62,255 nucleotides of DNA from Gammaproteobacteria bacterium (GCA_016744395.1 JADGEK010000010.1:1-62255), one strand, 5' to 3'; counted from the stretch's first letter, positions 9,605-19,258 are shown. A program made the numbers and translations. Notes: generated from the letters alone by a model not told the origin.

Positions 9605-9730
9605 ACGGTTGATAAAAGGATGACACCCCTGCCCTTTTAATCTTCTCTGTTCTTATAGAGGTGACATACCCCATATCGATACTGGGTTCTCAGTCATTAT
9701 TAAAAAAGAAGTAATTCCCTAGAATAAATT

Positions 9731-12700
9731 ATGGCCAGCAAAAAAGTATTCAAAGTTTCTTTTAAAGGCGTTATTTTACCTGGTTTTGATAAAAATCAGG
9801 TAATCGAAAATGTTCACGATATTACCAGAATCCCAAAGCAAACTATCACCAGAAAGTTTTTTTCAGGTAAAACTGTGGTCATTCGCCATGCGGATTCTCA
9901 AGACTATGCCAGCCGTTTACAAAAAACATTTGCTCAAGCTGGAATAGAAACTTATATCGATGAATTTACTGAAACCGTTTCGGATGATGAGTCAATTGAT
10001 ACAGGCGTTGTCACACAAAATTCTGAAGCTGTGCCCGTTCATGATCCAAACACAGTAGAATCACCTTCTAACACACATAAATCAAACCACTTAAAAATAA
10101 TTACTGTTATTGCTGCAATGTTTATCCTTGCTCTGATTACGCTCTTTTTTATGAATAGCGAAAATCAATCTGATACTGATGTGACGCATCAGGCAACTCA
10201 ACAACTTTCATCTCCAAAACAACAACAAAAGACTGTCACTTCAACGACAAAAAAAGAAAAAACATCTGAAGATATTAATAAAAAGCAAGTACTAGTTACC
10301 CCGCCTACTCAAATACCATTAGCAAGCAAGGAATCAACTTTAGCAACAGATGAGTCCGTTCACTTAATCAATAAAGATGAGATAAGTGGCCTGATTAAAA
10401 TCACAGACAAATCAGAACTAAAACAACTCCAACAGTTTTCACCATTACTAGGTATCAAATCAAACTTATTTGGCATTATTAACGGCAACCTTAATTCTTC
10501 CATGATTATTTCTGAGCAAACACCACTGTATCTCTTTAACAAAAGGGATAAAACAGAGTTTCAATTTAGTCTTTTGATCACAATAGATAAGAGCATACCC
10601 AAAGCTCTAGTCAATAAATTAAATACAGAGCTCAATAATACTGAATGGAATCAAAATAAATTAAACTTGTCATGCACACCGAACCAAGTAATTAAAGCTT
10701 TAATTGTCAATGATTATTTATTAGTCACAACTATTGATGATAAGCAATTAGCAGATTTTGAACGGGTACTAAAAGATAATAAAATCGCCTCTAGTTTACA
10801 AAAATTGGACTCTCTGTTTGTGCAGTCAAAAGAACCAGTGGATGAGAAAACTAAAACAACTTTTAATTTATATTATCAAAATAATGCTAAACAGACTTTT
10901 TTTCAACTATCTTCTAATAATGAAAACTATTGGTTGTCACTGGATAAAGACAGTCTTAAACAAATACAAGGATTACTTAAACAGCTTAACATTGATACAG
11001 AAAAATCAAATAATCACTCAACCATCAAAACCATTAATTTATATAACCAAAGCCTTTTATTAATAGCCCATCAACGTAAAATATTTAATAATAGACAATT
11101 ATTAACAAGACCATCAGATGGAAATCCATTTCAAACTGAACAGATTGTCAAAATTGTTAAATCCTACTCCGATAATGACATTCAGAATTATAAAGACCAA
11201 TTGGATATAGAATTGTCAGCGCAATGGCAATCAGGTCCATTTGCAATAACCACTAATCAATTTAAGTTTAATAAGAATTTGAGTATTGAACTTTTGGCTA
11301 AAGGCCAGAACATAAAAAATTTAATGGAATATTCACAATCAGCTTTTTTGCAAATTGATTCCGTGTTAAATCAAAAGAATATCAATATTCTGAGACCTGA
11401 CTGCGCCCCACATAAAGCTTACTTCAAAGACATTGATGGAGAGCAGGAAGCCTATATTGACGATGATTTTATAAGCTACCAAACCATTACAGCAAAACAA
11501 GCAGTCAATATAGTGCCAGGTTTCAACAACTTTGACATTGATCTTATTGAAGGAGAAGTCGCTTTAACACTGCCCACAAAAATACAGCAAGAGGCAATAA
11601 AACTTCAAAAGACTCATTTACATACTCAAATCCATGATTTCTCTCTAATGGTAAAACACACTCCAAAAACAAACACTCTGAACTTTGGGGTGATCGGTAA
11701 TACAGACCAATTTATTACAATTAGAGCTTACAACTATTCTGGAGATGTCATTGAAACACTTTTTATGACACAAAAAGCCTATTTTAACGATAAAGTAATA
11801 AGCTATAGACAGACATTCGCTGAACCGATTGAAGTGATAAAAGCATTTTATACAAAAGAGAATAAAACCATTAAATACCCTTTCAAATTTAAACCTGAAA
11901 TTTTACCTGTCAAGAACCAAACTGAAAGCTTTGAAGAGAATGAAATATCTTCAACTGACAACGAACTCATCCCTTATATACCTGGAAAGCTGGACCTTAT
12001 TCCCTTAAAGAAAAAAATACAAGAAGACAACCCCGAATGGCTAGGTACAAAATGGTCCAGTGAAAAAATAACTCAGAAAGTCACTTCTCCTTTTTATATT
12101 AATCTGTTCATGCATAAAAGTGACGGCACAAAAATTGATTCAGTACTGAATATTAAATCAAGCCTTTCAGCATTTATCTCCCAAAATATTACAGCTGTCA
12201 AATTAACACTACTGGATGATACAAAAATACTGATTGATAATTTTATTTCTTTCAATATCAGTGAACATTTTGACGGTGAAAGCGAAGGTGAACTGGAAGT
12301 TGATGGTGAAGGACAGATCATACCACCACAAATGACACTGTATCTCAATTCTAGCTCAGCATTTGAAATCAATAATCAATTACCCGCTAAAAGTAAAAAC
12401 ACTCAATCACAAATGCATGGGCATTTAACTTTAAGCCTACCAACTGCTTTTAAAACACATTCCAAAAAATATACCGCGCTGGGTCAGATAATCAAGCTTG
12501 ATGGTTTATTTATTAAAACCGTACAATTAAACAAACATCAAATTCAATTTGAAATCCGAGGAAACATTAAAGATCTAGTCCAGTTAAAACTGTATAGCAA
12601 GAAAAACAAATTAATTTCCCAACCCTTTGAATTCAGCCACTTAGAAAAAAATAAAGCACTGATCACTCTGCTTTATAATGATGAAATTGATACTGTAAAA

Positions 12701-12757
12701 CTGGTTTTATCACAAAATACCACCTTTGAAGAATATCCATTTTCTTTCTCTAAATAA
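9731..12757 (+). CDS. Large membrane-anchored protein of unknown function with a duplicated small N-terminal domain
   Basis: 1008 residues, function not recognised. Residues about 5-80 form a compact domain with the pattern F-K-V-x-F-x-G-x-I-x-x-GF-x-K-x-QV-x-x-N-x-x-x-ITR, then KFF-x-G, VVI and AG. This domain is closely matched by the stand-alone protein at 45049-45321. A single membrane helix lies at about residues 118-140 (HLKIITVIAAMFILALITLF), followed by a Gln/Thr/Lys-rich linker and about 800 residues that should be periplasmic. That part is rich in Lys, Asn and beta-prone segments; I see no enzyme motif, and the only cysteines are a few scattered ones. The N-terminus should stay in the cytoplasm. 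No strong ribosome binding site is seen before the ATG. It converges on dnaQ. Confidence 0.7.
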   Translation: MASKKVFKVSFKGVILPGFDKNQVIENVHDITRIPKQTITRKFFSGKTVVIRHADSQDYASRLQKTFAQAGIETYIDEFTETVSDDESIDTGVVTQNSEAVPVHDPNTVESPSNTHKSNHLKIITVIAAMFILALITLFFMNSENQSDTDVTHQATQQLSSPKQQQKTVTSTTKKEKTSEDINKKQVLVTPPTQIPLASKESTLATDESVHLINKDEISGLIKITDKSELKQLQQFSPLLGIKSNLFGIINGNLNSSMIISEQTPLYLFNKRDKTEFQFSLLITIDKSIPKALVNKLNTELNNTEWNQNKLNLSCTPNQVIKALIVNDYLLVTTIDDKQLADFERVLKDNKIASSLQKLDSLFVQSKEPVDEKTKTTFNLYYQNNAKQTFFQLSSNNENYWLSLDKDSLKQIQGLLKQLNIDTEKSNNHSTIKTINLYNQSLLLIAHQRKIFNNRQLLTRPSDGNPFQTEQIVKIVKSYSDNDIQNYKDQLDIELSAQWQSGPFAITTNQFKFNKNLSIELLAKGQNIKNLMEYSQSAFLQIDSVLNQKNINILRPDCAPHKAYFKDIDGEQEAYIDDDFISYQTITAKQAVNIVPGFNNFDIDLIEGEVALTLPTKIQQEAIKLQKTHLHTQIHDFSLMVKHTPKTNTLNFGVIGNTDQFITIRAYNYSGDVIETLFMTQKAYFNDKVISYRQTFAEPIEVIKAFYTKENKTIKYPFKFKPEILPVKNQTESFEENEISSTDNELIPYIPGKLDLIPLKKKIQEDNPEWLGTKWSSEKITQKVTSPFYINLFMHKSDGTKIDSVLNIKSSLSAFISQNITAVKLTLLDDTKILIDNFISFNISEHFDGESEGELEVDGEGQIIPPQMTLYLNSSSAFEINNQLPAKSKNTQSQMHGHLTLSLPTAFKTHSKKYTALGQIIKLDGLFIKTVQLNKHQIQFEIRGNIKDLVQLKLYSKKNKLISQPFEFSHLEKNKALITLLYNDEIDTVKLVLSQNTTFEEYPFSFSK

Positions 12758-12826
12758 ACTTTACAAGTACCTGAGCTTATCACATATTAATAAACCAGCC
12801 AGTAGAGACATAGCTTGGTATTAGCT

Positions 12827-13537
12827 CTACCAGGAAATCGTATTCCCTGATTTTTTTTCTAATAATGACAAATATTCTTCATGAGAATTTATTTCTTCAG
12901 CCGATGCCAATTTAACCTGTAATTGAGTCTGCCCTGGCTCAAATCGGCGAATTGATTCTACACCGCCAGATGTACCAGAAGCATCATCCAATGTCAAACT
13001 TGTTTGACCACCCGTCATGGCCAGGTAGACATCAGCCAGAATTTCAGAGTCAAGCAAGGCACCGTGAAGTTGTCGATTACTATTATCAATAAAATAGCGA
13101 CGACATAATGCATCAAGGTTATTTTTCTGTCCAGGATGATTATCTCGTGCGAGCTTCAATGAATCGAGGATACTACAGCTGACATCAATTTTTTCAATGG
13201 ATTGATGGAGCTTTGTTTCTAATAAAACAATTTCATGATTAATAAAACCAACATCGAAGGGAGCATTATGAATAATAAGCTCACCACCTTTGACAAATTC
13301 CAGAAATTCATCAAAGATATCGCCGAAAAAAGGCTTGTCCGATAAAAATTCATCAGTAATGCCATGAACCTCTAAAGCTCCTTGATCAACTTTTTTATTC
13401 TCGGGATTGATATACTTATGAAATGTATTACCTGTAAGCTTTCTCTCAACCATTTCCACACAACCAATCTCAATAATTCTGTGTCCATGGGAAGGCTCCA
13501 AACCCGTAGTTTCAGTATCAAGAAAAATTTGTCTCAT
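12827..13537 (-). CDS. dnaQ: DNA polymerase III epsilon subunit (3'-5' proofreading exonuclease)
   Basis: 236 residues (E. coli 243). The DEDDh exonuclease motifs are intact: LDTETTGL near the start, HNAPFDVGF at about residues 90-98, and the final [14 protein letters not shown] with its catalytic His and Asp. A linker and a short C-terminal segment for binding the alpha subunit follow. Its ATG overlaps the rnhA stop by four bases (ATGA), so the two are translationally coupled on the same strand; in E. coli these neighbours are divergent. Confidence 0.96.
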   Translation of the reverse strand: MRQIFLDTETTGLEPSHGHRIIEIGCVEMVERKLTGNTFHKYINPENKKVDQGALEVHGITDEFLSDKPFFGDIFDEFLEFVKGGELIIHNAPFDVGFINHEIVLLETKLHQSIEKIDVSCSILDSLKLARDNHPGQKNNLDALCRRYFIDNSNRQLHGALLDSEILADVYLAMTGGQTSLTLDDASGTSGGVESIRRFEPGQTQLQVKLASAEEINSHEEYLSLLEKKSGNTISW

Positions 13538-13989
13538 AATGATTCAATTCCTTTATTGGCAAGTTCATCTGCTTTTTCATTTTCTGGGTGTCCTGAATGC
13601 CCTTTTACCCATTCCCAGGTGATATCATGATTTTGCACCAATTCATCGAGTTGTTTCCACAAATCCATATTTTTAACTGGTTTCTTACTGGCCGTTTTCC
13701 AGCCTCTTTTCTTCCAGTTAGTGATCCACTCTGTGATCCCTTTACGTAAATATTGAGAATCAGTGGTTAAAATAACATCACAAGAACGTGTCAGTTGTGC
13801 CAGTCCCTTAATCGCAGCCGTCATTTCCATACGATTATTGGTCGTTTCTTTTTCACCTCCAAAGAACTCTTTCTCAGTCTCTTTATAAATCATCAGTACG
13901 CCCCAACCTCCTCGGCCAGGATTGCCTTTACAGGCACCATCGGTATAAATGTAAATTTTATTTTTTTCCATTAGATCAGTTGATTCCAT
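13534..13989 (-). CDS. rnhA: Ribonuclease HI
   Basis: 151 residues. RNase HI cleaves the RNA strand of RNA-DNA hybrids. The catalytic residues are all visible: Asp in [12 protein letters not shown], Glu in NNRMEMTA, Asp in TTDSQYL, and the His/Asp of [17 protein letters not shown]. The handle region with basic WKKRGWKT is present. An internal Met at residue 6 is an alternative start. The gene sits between the methyltransferase and dnaQ, the usual setting. Confidence 0.96.
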   Translation of the reverse strand: MESTDLMEKNKIYIYTDGACKGNPGRGGWGVLMIYKETEKEFFGGEKETTNNRMEMTAAIKGLAQLTRSCDVILTTDSQYLRKGITEWITNWKKRGWKTASKKPVKNMDLWKQLDELVQNHDITWEWVKGHSGHPENEKADELANKGIESL

Positions 13990-14027
13990 AATTGAAGTTG
14001 GAGCGATTAAAGTCAGAAGATGTGTCG

Positions 14028-14930
14028 TTATTTGGGCTTTATATTAGAATGTATGTCTGATTTTATACCAGCAGTCTCTGGAGATAAAAGGTTATTAGAA
14101 AATTTCCACCCCTGTCGAATGGGTGTCAGTGTGGAAACTCGTTTAGTTGCAACCATTAAATAGCCACCTGCAGGTAGTAATTTTGAAAATTGACCTGCTT
14201 GCTCCATGAATTCTAATTTATTTAATAAACCTGAATTTCGTACAGGTGGGCGATAAAAATATTCACTGACTAATTTAATATCAAATCCTAAAAGCTTTAA
14301 CCAATCACTTAAACGTTTCTGACTAATGAGATGTCCACAGGATGGTAAAGGTACCTTGCACATTATTCCATTTTTATCTCGAGTATTGGAAGAAATTCTT
14401 TTTTTTACTTCCCAATATTTATGCCATAAACCCCAAGGGCTAAAAGGGTTAAAACCAAGAAAAATAGCCTTACCTTCGGCAACAAGAATTCTATCAACTT
14501 CTCTGAGAATTTGGTGGGGATTCTGTTCGAACTCTAAGGTATGCGGTAAAACAACCGCATCCACTGAGTGCGTTTGAAGTGGTAATTGTTCGAAACTGGA
14601 TACTAAATGCGTACAATGAAAAGCTTGGGCAGCACTAGATAAAGACTCAATGCTGTATTGATAAGACGTTCTTGAATCCGCAGTAAACCTGCCATTACCT
14701 CTATTATTTTCATCATCTTCTAAACAGCCTAATTGTACCAGATTAAAGCCAAAGATTTGTTCCAGTATAACAGAAAGTGATTCTCTTTCTTTAGATAGAA
14801 GAGCTTGCCCCAAATCCGTTGAATACCACTCCCGTACCATGAGCCATGGATTTTCAAAATCCAGAGTATTTGATTCTTTTTTAACAGTGCTCCCGCCCAA
14901 TGGGGAAAATATATTCTTTCTTTTATTCAT
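14028..14930 (-). CDS. Class I SAM-dependent methyltransferase, YafS type
   Basis: 300 residues. The methyltransferase core includes a diverged motif I around [16 protein letters not shown] (about residues 57-72), an acidic-loop region, [20 protein letters not shown] (about 117-136) and [22 protein letters not shown], the motif III-type strand. The position beside rnhA and dnaQ, with mltD on the other side, is that of yafS in E. coli; its substrate is unknown. The glyoxalase II gene gloB that usually lies in this cluster is absent. The C-terminal 40 residues are unconserved. Divergent from mltD. Confidence 0.8.
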   Translation of the reverse strand: MNKRKNIFSPLGGSTVKKESNTLDFENPWLMVREWYSTDLGQALLSKERESLSVILEQIFGFNLVQLGCLEDDENNRGNGRFTADSRTSYQYSIESLSSAAQAFHCTHLVSSFEQLPLQTHSVDAVVLPHTLEFEQNPHQILREVDRILVAEGKAIFLGFNPFSPWGLWHKYWEVKKRISSNTRDKNGIMCKVPLPSCGHLISQKRLSDWLKLLGFDIKLVSEYFYRPPVRNSGLLNKLEFMEQAGQFSKLLPAGGYLMVATKRVSTLTPIRQGWKFSNNLLSPETAGIKSDIHSNIKPK

Positions 14931-15276
14931 TTAAAGTTGTCAAATTTTATCAATATATCCCCAAACAAACTGGGAATGGTTAAAGCTGAGCTTTCAGGTT
15001 GTATGATATAATGCTTAATTTTAGGTAAAAACTCTTAAAATACAACCCAATGAAAATGTGAAATGTAATTTTTGAAAGCTTAACAGTGTATTTTAGAGAA
15101 CAATATCAAAAAATCACCTTAAATATCTGTTTAAGTCACACTATAGGGGTTATTATATATTACAGACGCATTATTTATACACATTATCATGACCAAAAAC
15201 ATAAAAAACTGGCTTTCCATAAACAAAATGCAAATTCCAATCTTTTTTCTAAGCATCAAGATATAACTGAGACAAC
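14931..15276. other. Gene-free 346-base divergent region between the methyltransferase and mltD
   Basis: The region is very AT-rich and holds one promoter-like element for the plus strand (15004-15012), about 265 bases before mltD. An open frame of 64 codons starting with GTG at 15086 ends in an ATGA overlap with the mltD start. Its composition (His, Tyr, Ile, Lys) looks like untranslated AT-rich DNA, so I do not call it a gene. I see no hairpin with a T run. Confidence 0.5.
15004..15012 (+). promoter_or_regulatory. Extended -10 promoter candidate upstream of mltD
   Basis: TGATATAAT is a perfect extended -10 element (TGn plus TATAAT). The -35 region at 17 bases is poor, which is tolerated when TGn is present. 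It would give an mltD leader of about 258 bases, long enough to hold regulation. Confidence 0.4.
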
Positions 15277-16959
15277 ATGAACATAAAGTTTTACATTTTA
15301 ATCTACTTAAGTCTTTTTGTTATTCATGGGTGTTCATCTCTTAATGATGAAGTGCTGATAAAATCATCAGATAACTCCTCTTCTAGCGATTATTTAACCG
15401 ATATTGATGATCAAAAGCCAGAAAAAAATGACGATATTGATCCGATTTTAAAATCAACACATGATATTCTTGAATCTGCTTCAAAGAATCAGGAGAATCT
15501 TGATGACTCGTTTGAGATAGATACAGAGCAAAACAATGCTCCTTCGTCCTCATTAAAACAACAATACGAAGATGTCTGGTTGCGTTTACCTGATCTTTAT
15601 CAAATGTCTCACATTGATAATAAACGAATACAACAACAGCAAAAATGGTTTTTAAAACATAAAAAATACTTTGAAGGTGTCTCTAAACGCGCTTCTCCTT
15701 TTTTGTATTTTATCACTGAAGAAATCAATCGACGTAATATGCCTGGAGAAATCGCTTTACTCCCAATCATTGAAAGTGGTTTTAAAACACACGCCTATTC
15801 AAGAATGAAAGCATCAGGCTTATGGCAATTTGTACCTGCAACAGGTAAATATTTTGGTTTAAAACAAAACTGGTGGTATGACGGTCGCAGGGATGTTTAT
15901 CAATCAACCCTGGCTGCTTTAACCTATCTTGAACAGCTTAATAAGTATTATAAGGGCGATTGGTTATTAGCATTAGCGGCTTACAATGCAGGTGCTGGCA
16001 ATGTGAATAAAGCCATAAAAAAGAACCTTAAACGAGGAAAACCGATTGATTACTGGTCTCTGCCTCTGCCCAAAGAGACCCGTAAATATGTACCGAAGTT
16101 ACTTGCTGTTTCTAAAATAGTTCAAGAGCAAAAAAAACATAGTATCACTTTAGTTCCGATTGAAAACAGTCCGAGCTTGATGCTGGTTGATACAAAATCT
16201 CAAATTGATTTATCACTTGTGGCTAAAATGGTCGATATCAGCTTAAAAGAAATGCAAACCTATAATCCTGCCTTTAAACAATGGGCTACCGATCCTGAAG
16301 GGCCACACCATTTATTGATCCCTATTGATAAGGTTGAACGATTTGAAATTAAACTCGCTGCATTAGATGATAAAGATCGAGTTCAGTGGTACCGTCATAA
16401 GATACGTTCAGGAGAAAGTTTGAGTGTTATTGCTCAAAAATATAATCTCTCTATCGCTGTATTAAAATCATCCAATCATCTTAAAAGCAATCGAATTCGT
16501 GCTGGAAAATACCTGATGGTGCCTTCAAATGGTCAAAACTTAGCAGTTCGAACATCGACCAATCGTTCGAAAAAGAATGCCCCACAAAAAATACCATCAA
16601 ATTCACAAATCTATAAAGTTCGTAAAGGCGACTCTTTTTGGACTATTGCTCGTCGATTTAAAATGTCCCATAAAAAACTGGCCTCATTGAATGGATTATC
16701 TTCTGGAGACACACTGTCCATTGGACAAACATTAGTCATTTCAAAAAATAACACTCAGAATAATCCTATAACGTCTGAACGGAATACGAATATTATTAGT
16801 TATAAAGTCAAATCAGGCGATTCACTGTATACCATTTCAAAACAATTTAAAGTGAGTGTAAACGATTTGAAGCGCTGGAATCGATTAAATTTAAAAAAAT
16901 ACCTTAAACCAGGTCAAGAACTTAAAGTGCTTATTATTAGTTCAGTTCAGCCCATCTGA
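15277..16959 (+). CDS. mltD: Membrane-bound lytic murein transglycosylase D
   Basis: 560 residues. A lipoprotein that cleaves the glycan strands of peptidoglycan with formation of 1,6-anhydro ends, acting at the outer membrane. The signal peptide ends in a lipobox (VIHGC, Cys at about 19). The SLT domain (about 125-290) has the catalytic Glu in PIIESGF (about residue 166), SGLWQFVPATG and ALAAYNAGAGNVNKA. Three LysM repeats follow at about 374-418, 446-490 and 510-555, each starting with Y/H-K-(I/V)-R/K-x-G-(E/D)-S, which bind peptidoglycan. Acidic, Ser/Asp-rich linker at 22-90. Its stop overlaps the ferredoxin start by one base (TGATG). Confidence 0.95.
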   Translation: MNIKFYILIYLSLFVIHGCSSLNDEVLIKSSDNSSSSDYLTDIDDQKPEKNDDIDPILKSTHDILESASKNQENLDDSFEIDTEQNNAPSSSLKQQYEDVWLRLPDLYQMSHIDNKRIQQQQKWFLKHKKYFEGVSKRASPFLYFITEEINRRNMPGEIALLPIIESGFKTHAYSRMKASGLWQFVPATGKYFGLKQNWWYDGRRDVYQSTLAALTYLEQLNKYYKGDWLLALAAYNAGAGNVNKAIKKNLKRGKPIDYWSLPLPKETRKYVPKLLAVSKIVQEQKKHSITLVPIENSPSLMLVDTKSQIDLSLVAKMVDISLKEMQTYNPAFKQWATDPEGPHHLLIPIDKVERFEIKLAALDDKDRVQWYRHKIRSGESLSVIAQKYNLSIAVLKSSNHLKSNRIRAGKYLMVPSNGQNLAVRTSTNRSKKNAPQKIPSNSQIYKVRKGDSFWTIARRFKMSHKKLASLNGLSSGDTLSIGQTLVISKNNTQNNPITSERNTNIISYKVKSGDSLYTISKQFKVSVNDLKRWNRLNLKKYLKPGQELKVLIISSVQPI

Positions 16960-17288
16960 TGAAGTCATCCAGTGCGCTAATTTCACTCACAATTGTTGAT
17001 AAAAATCATTGTGCTATTGATACCGATTATCCGCTTGAAAAAGGTCAAAATTTACTCAAAAATTTATTGATAAATGGTATTAAAACACATTCAAAATGTG
17101 GTGGTAAAGCAATTTGCAGCCATTGTAAAATCCAGGTTATTTCAGGTCATCAATATTGCAATAATCCCGTTGCTGAAGAAAAAATTCATTTAACCAAACA
17201 GCAGCTGGATCAAGGTTGGCGACTTGCATGCCAAGTATTTTGCCTGAAAAATATCAGCATATATCTACCCAGCCATGATGAAATTTAA
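16959..17288 (+). CDS. 2Fe-2S ferredoxin-like protein
   Basis: 109 residues. Plant-type [2Fe-2S] fold: C47-x5-C53-x2-C56 in KCGGKAICSHC, with the fourth ligand in the later LACQ segment (about C92). It is therefore an electron carrier in the cytoplasm, without any fused reductase domain. The single-base overlap with mltD shows translational coupling to an unrelated gene, and the TRAP operon begins 72 bases downstream from its own promoter. Its partner is unknown; similar small ferredoxins serve oxygenases, so the name is only a family call. Confidence 0.85.
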   Translation: MKSSSALISLTIVDKNHCAIDTDYPLEKGQNLLKNLLINGIKTHSKCGGKAICSHCKIQVISGHQYCNNPVAEEKIHLTKQQLDQGWRLACQVFCLKNISIYLPSHDEI

Positions 17289-17325
17289 AATTTCAGTTAT
17301 GACTTAATACATAATACAATTACAT

Positions 17326-17354
17326 TTGAATTTTATTCTTCCTTTGCCTATACT
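17326..17354 (+). promoter_or_regulatory. Sigma-70-type promoter for the TRAP operon, predicted leaderless
   Basis: TTGAAT (17326-17331), a 17-base spacer and TATACT (17349-17354) form a near-consensus promoter. The predicted start site, about 7 bases past the -10, falls on or next to the A of the ATG at 17361, and no ribosome binding site precedes that ATG. Confidence 0.6.
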
Positions 17355-17360
17355 TTCATT

Positions 17361-18233
17361 ATGATAAAAACCCTTGAAAAACATGTCTCTACTTTGACTC
17401 TTATCAGCATTATTCTTTTATTTCTTACTGCTTGCTCATCAATTGTTTCTTCTACCACAGGTAAAATGGCCAATAATTTATCTTATACCATTTTAAATTC
17501 TGACGATCCTAAAACAGTGGCTGATGGTGCGCCTGCCTATCTTCTTTTAATGGATAGTTTTTTAATTGACTCCGATAATGAGCCAAAACTATTACAATCC
17601 GGAGCTATATTATACGGTGCCTATTCGAGTATTTTTGTATCTGATCCTATACGTGAAAAAAAGATGGCTAATAAAGCAAAGACTTATGCACTACAAGCTT
17701 TATGTCTGACAGATGAAAGTTTTTGTGATCTCGAAAATTTAGATTTTCAATCTTTTTCTAAACTGATAAAAGACATTAATAAAAACAATATGTCTTCATG
17801 GTACATATTAGGCACAACCTGGGCAGGTTGGATTAAAGCCAATAGTGGCAGTATGGCAGCAGTTGCTGATTTGCCCAGAGTCACACTGATTATGAATCGT
17901 ATTGTTAAACTCGATGATGACTGGCAAAATGGTCAGGCACACCTTTACCTAGGTGTTCTAAATACTTTATTACCACCTGCATTAGGAGGTAAGCCTGAAA
18001 AAGGTCAATACCATTTCAAACACGCAATCCAATTGACCAAAGGCAAGGACTTAACGGCAAAAGTACTTTATGCTGAAAAATATGCTCGACTTATGTTTGA
18101 ACAGGAATTACATGATGAACTTCTTCAAGAAGTCATTGAAGCCGATCCCTACTTCAAAAACCTGACACTGATGAATATTTTAGCTCAAGAAAAAGCCAAA
18201 GAGTTACTTGCAACTTCGCCAGATTATTTTTAA
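17361..18233 (+). CDS. TRAP transporter TatT component family lipoprotein
   Basis: 290 residues. TatT (TRAP-associated protein T) is a helical, TPR-like lipoprotein that trimerises and is thought to pass ligand to or from the periplasmic binding protein. The signal peptide runs MIKTLEKHV... to the lipobox LTAC (Cys at about 25). The body is alpha-helical with the family segments DGAPAYLLLMDSFL, WAGWI, and LGVLNTLLPPALGGKPEKG, the last being a strong TatT hallmark. It is followed 14 bases later by the DctP-type gene. The signal peptide fixes the start at 17361 although no Shine-Dalgarno sequence is present. Confidence 0.88.
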   Translation: MIKTLEKHVSTLTLISIILLFLTACSSIVSSTTGKMANNLSYTILNSDDPKTVADGAPAYLLLMDSFLIDSDNEPKLLQSGAILYGAYSSIFVSDPIREKKMANKAKTYALQALCLTDESFCDLENLDFQSFSKLIKDINKNNMSSWYILGTTWAGWIKANSGSMAAVADLPRVTLIMNRIVKLDDDWQNGQAHLYLGVLNTLLPPALGGKPEKGQYHFKHAIQLTKGKDLTAKVLYAEKYARLMFEQELHDELLQEVIEADPYFKNLTLMNILAQEKAKELLATSPDYF

Positions 18234-18247
18234 ACATTGGAAAAAAA

Positions 18248-19258
18248 ATGATTAAACCTTTTTCTCAGCTAATACACGTATTTCTATTTCTATTTCTATT
18301 AGTTGGCTCAAGTTCTGTTTATAGTAAAACATTTAAATTTGCATCTCTTTCACCCGAAGGTTCTGATTGGATGCAAAAAATGCGAGCAGGTGCAAAAGAA
18401 ATTAAAGAAAGAACAAAAGGTCGAGTAAAATTCAAATTTTACCCTGGTGGTGTGATGGGAGATGACCAGGCTGTTTTACGTAAAATTCGAATCGGACAAT
18501 TACATGGCGGTGCGCTTGCAGGTGGTAGCATTATGAAGGCAAACCCTGATTATCGCATTTATAGTTTATTACTGACCTATAAAAACCAGGGTGAAATTGA
18601 TTACATACGTCAACACATAGATGTAGATATAAAGCAAGGTTTCGAAGAAGGTGGTTTCATTATTTTAGGTATGGCAGAGTCAGGATTTGCTTATTCTATG
18701 TCGTCAAAAGTACCTATTAGTAATATTAAACAATTAAAACATCAAAAAGTCTGGTCTCCCAGCAACGATAAATTGTCTCAAGAAACTTTGCAATCATTTG
18801 GTGTCACCCCAATTCCACTACCCTATGGTGATGTTCTGGCGGGGCTCCAGACTGGCCTGATTGATACTGTTGCCATGTCTCCCATCGGCGCAATTGCATT
18901 GCAATGGTATACACAAATAAAATATTTAACTGATATGCCGCTACTGTATTCTCTTGGCATACTTACGATTAACAAAAAGTCTTTTAAAAAAATTAAATCT
19001 TCCGATCAAAAAATTGTTCGCGAAGTGATGAACAAAGCATTTGCAGCAATCGATAAAACCAATAGAAAAAATAATATCGAAGCACTCGAAGTGCTTAAAA
19101 AATCAGGGATTCAATTCATCAAACCATCTAAAAAAGAATATCAAGAATGGTCTGACTTTGCTAAAAATGCTAATAAAAATTTAGTGAATTCAGGCAACCT
19201 GGATGTAAAATTGGTTAACAAAGTTAAGCAACTTTTAAAAGATTATCGTAAACAATAA
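18248..19258 (+). CDS. TRAP transporter substrate-binding protein, DctP family
   Basis: 336 residues. Periplasmic binding protein of a TRAP transporter: an N-terminal signal peptide (about 1-26), then KFASLSPEGSDWMQKMRAGAKEI and RVKFKFYPGGVMGDDQAVLRKIRIGQLHGG. The segment KVWSPSNDKLSQETLQSFG lies where the family's conserved ligand-binding arginine is usually placed; that residue is not obvious here. LPYGDVLAGLQTGLIDTV is the usual helix contacting the ligand. The association with TatT defines a subgroup whose ligands are probably hydrophobic or organic acids, but the substrate cannot be read from the sequence. A GGA-containing ribosome binding site precedes the ATG. Confidence 0.92.
   Translation: MIKPFSQLIHVFLFLFLLVGSSSVYSKTFKFASLSPEGSDWMQKMRAGAKEIKERTKGRVKFKFYPGGVMGDDQAVLRKIRIGQLHGGALAGGSIMKANPDYRIYSLLLTYKNQGEIDYIRQHIDVDIKQGFEEGGFIILGMAESGFAYSMSSKVPISNIKQLKHQKVWSPSNDKLSQETLQSFGVTPIPLPYGDVLAGLQTGLIDTVAMSPIGAIALQWYTQIKYLTDMPLLYSLGILTINKKSFKKIKSSDQKIVREVMNKAFAAIDKTNRKNNIEALEVLKKSGIQFIKPSKKEYQEWSDFAKNANKNLVNSGNLDVKLVNKVKQLLKDYRKQ

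Noticed and set aside
15086-15280. Open frame of 64 codons (plus strand) overlapping the mltD start by ATGA.
   Set aside because: It starts with GTG without a good ribosome binding site, is rich in His, Tyr and Ile as expected from AT-rich noncoding DNA, and has no recognised feature.
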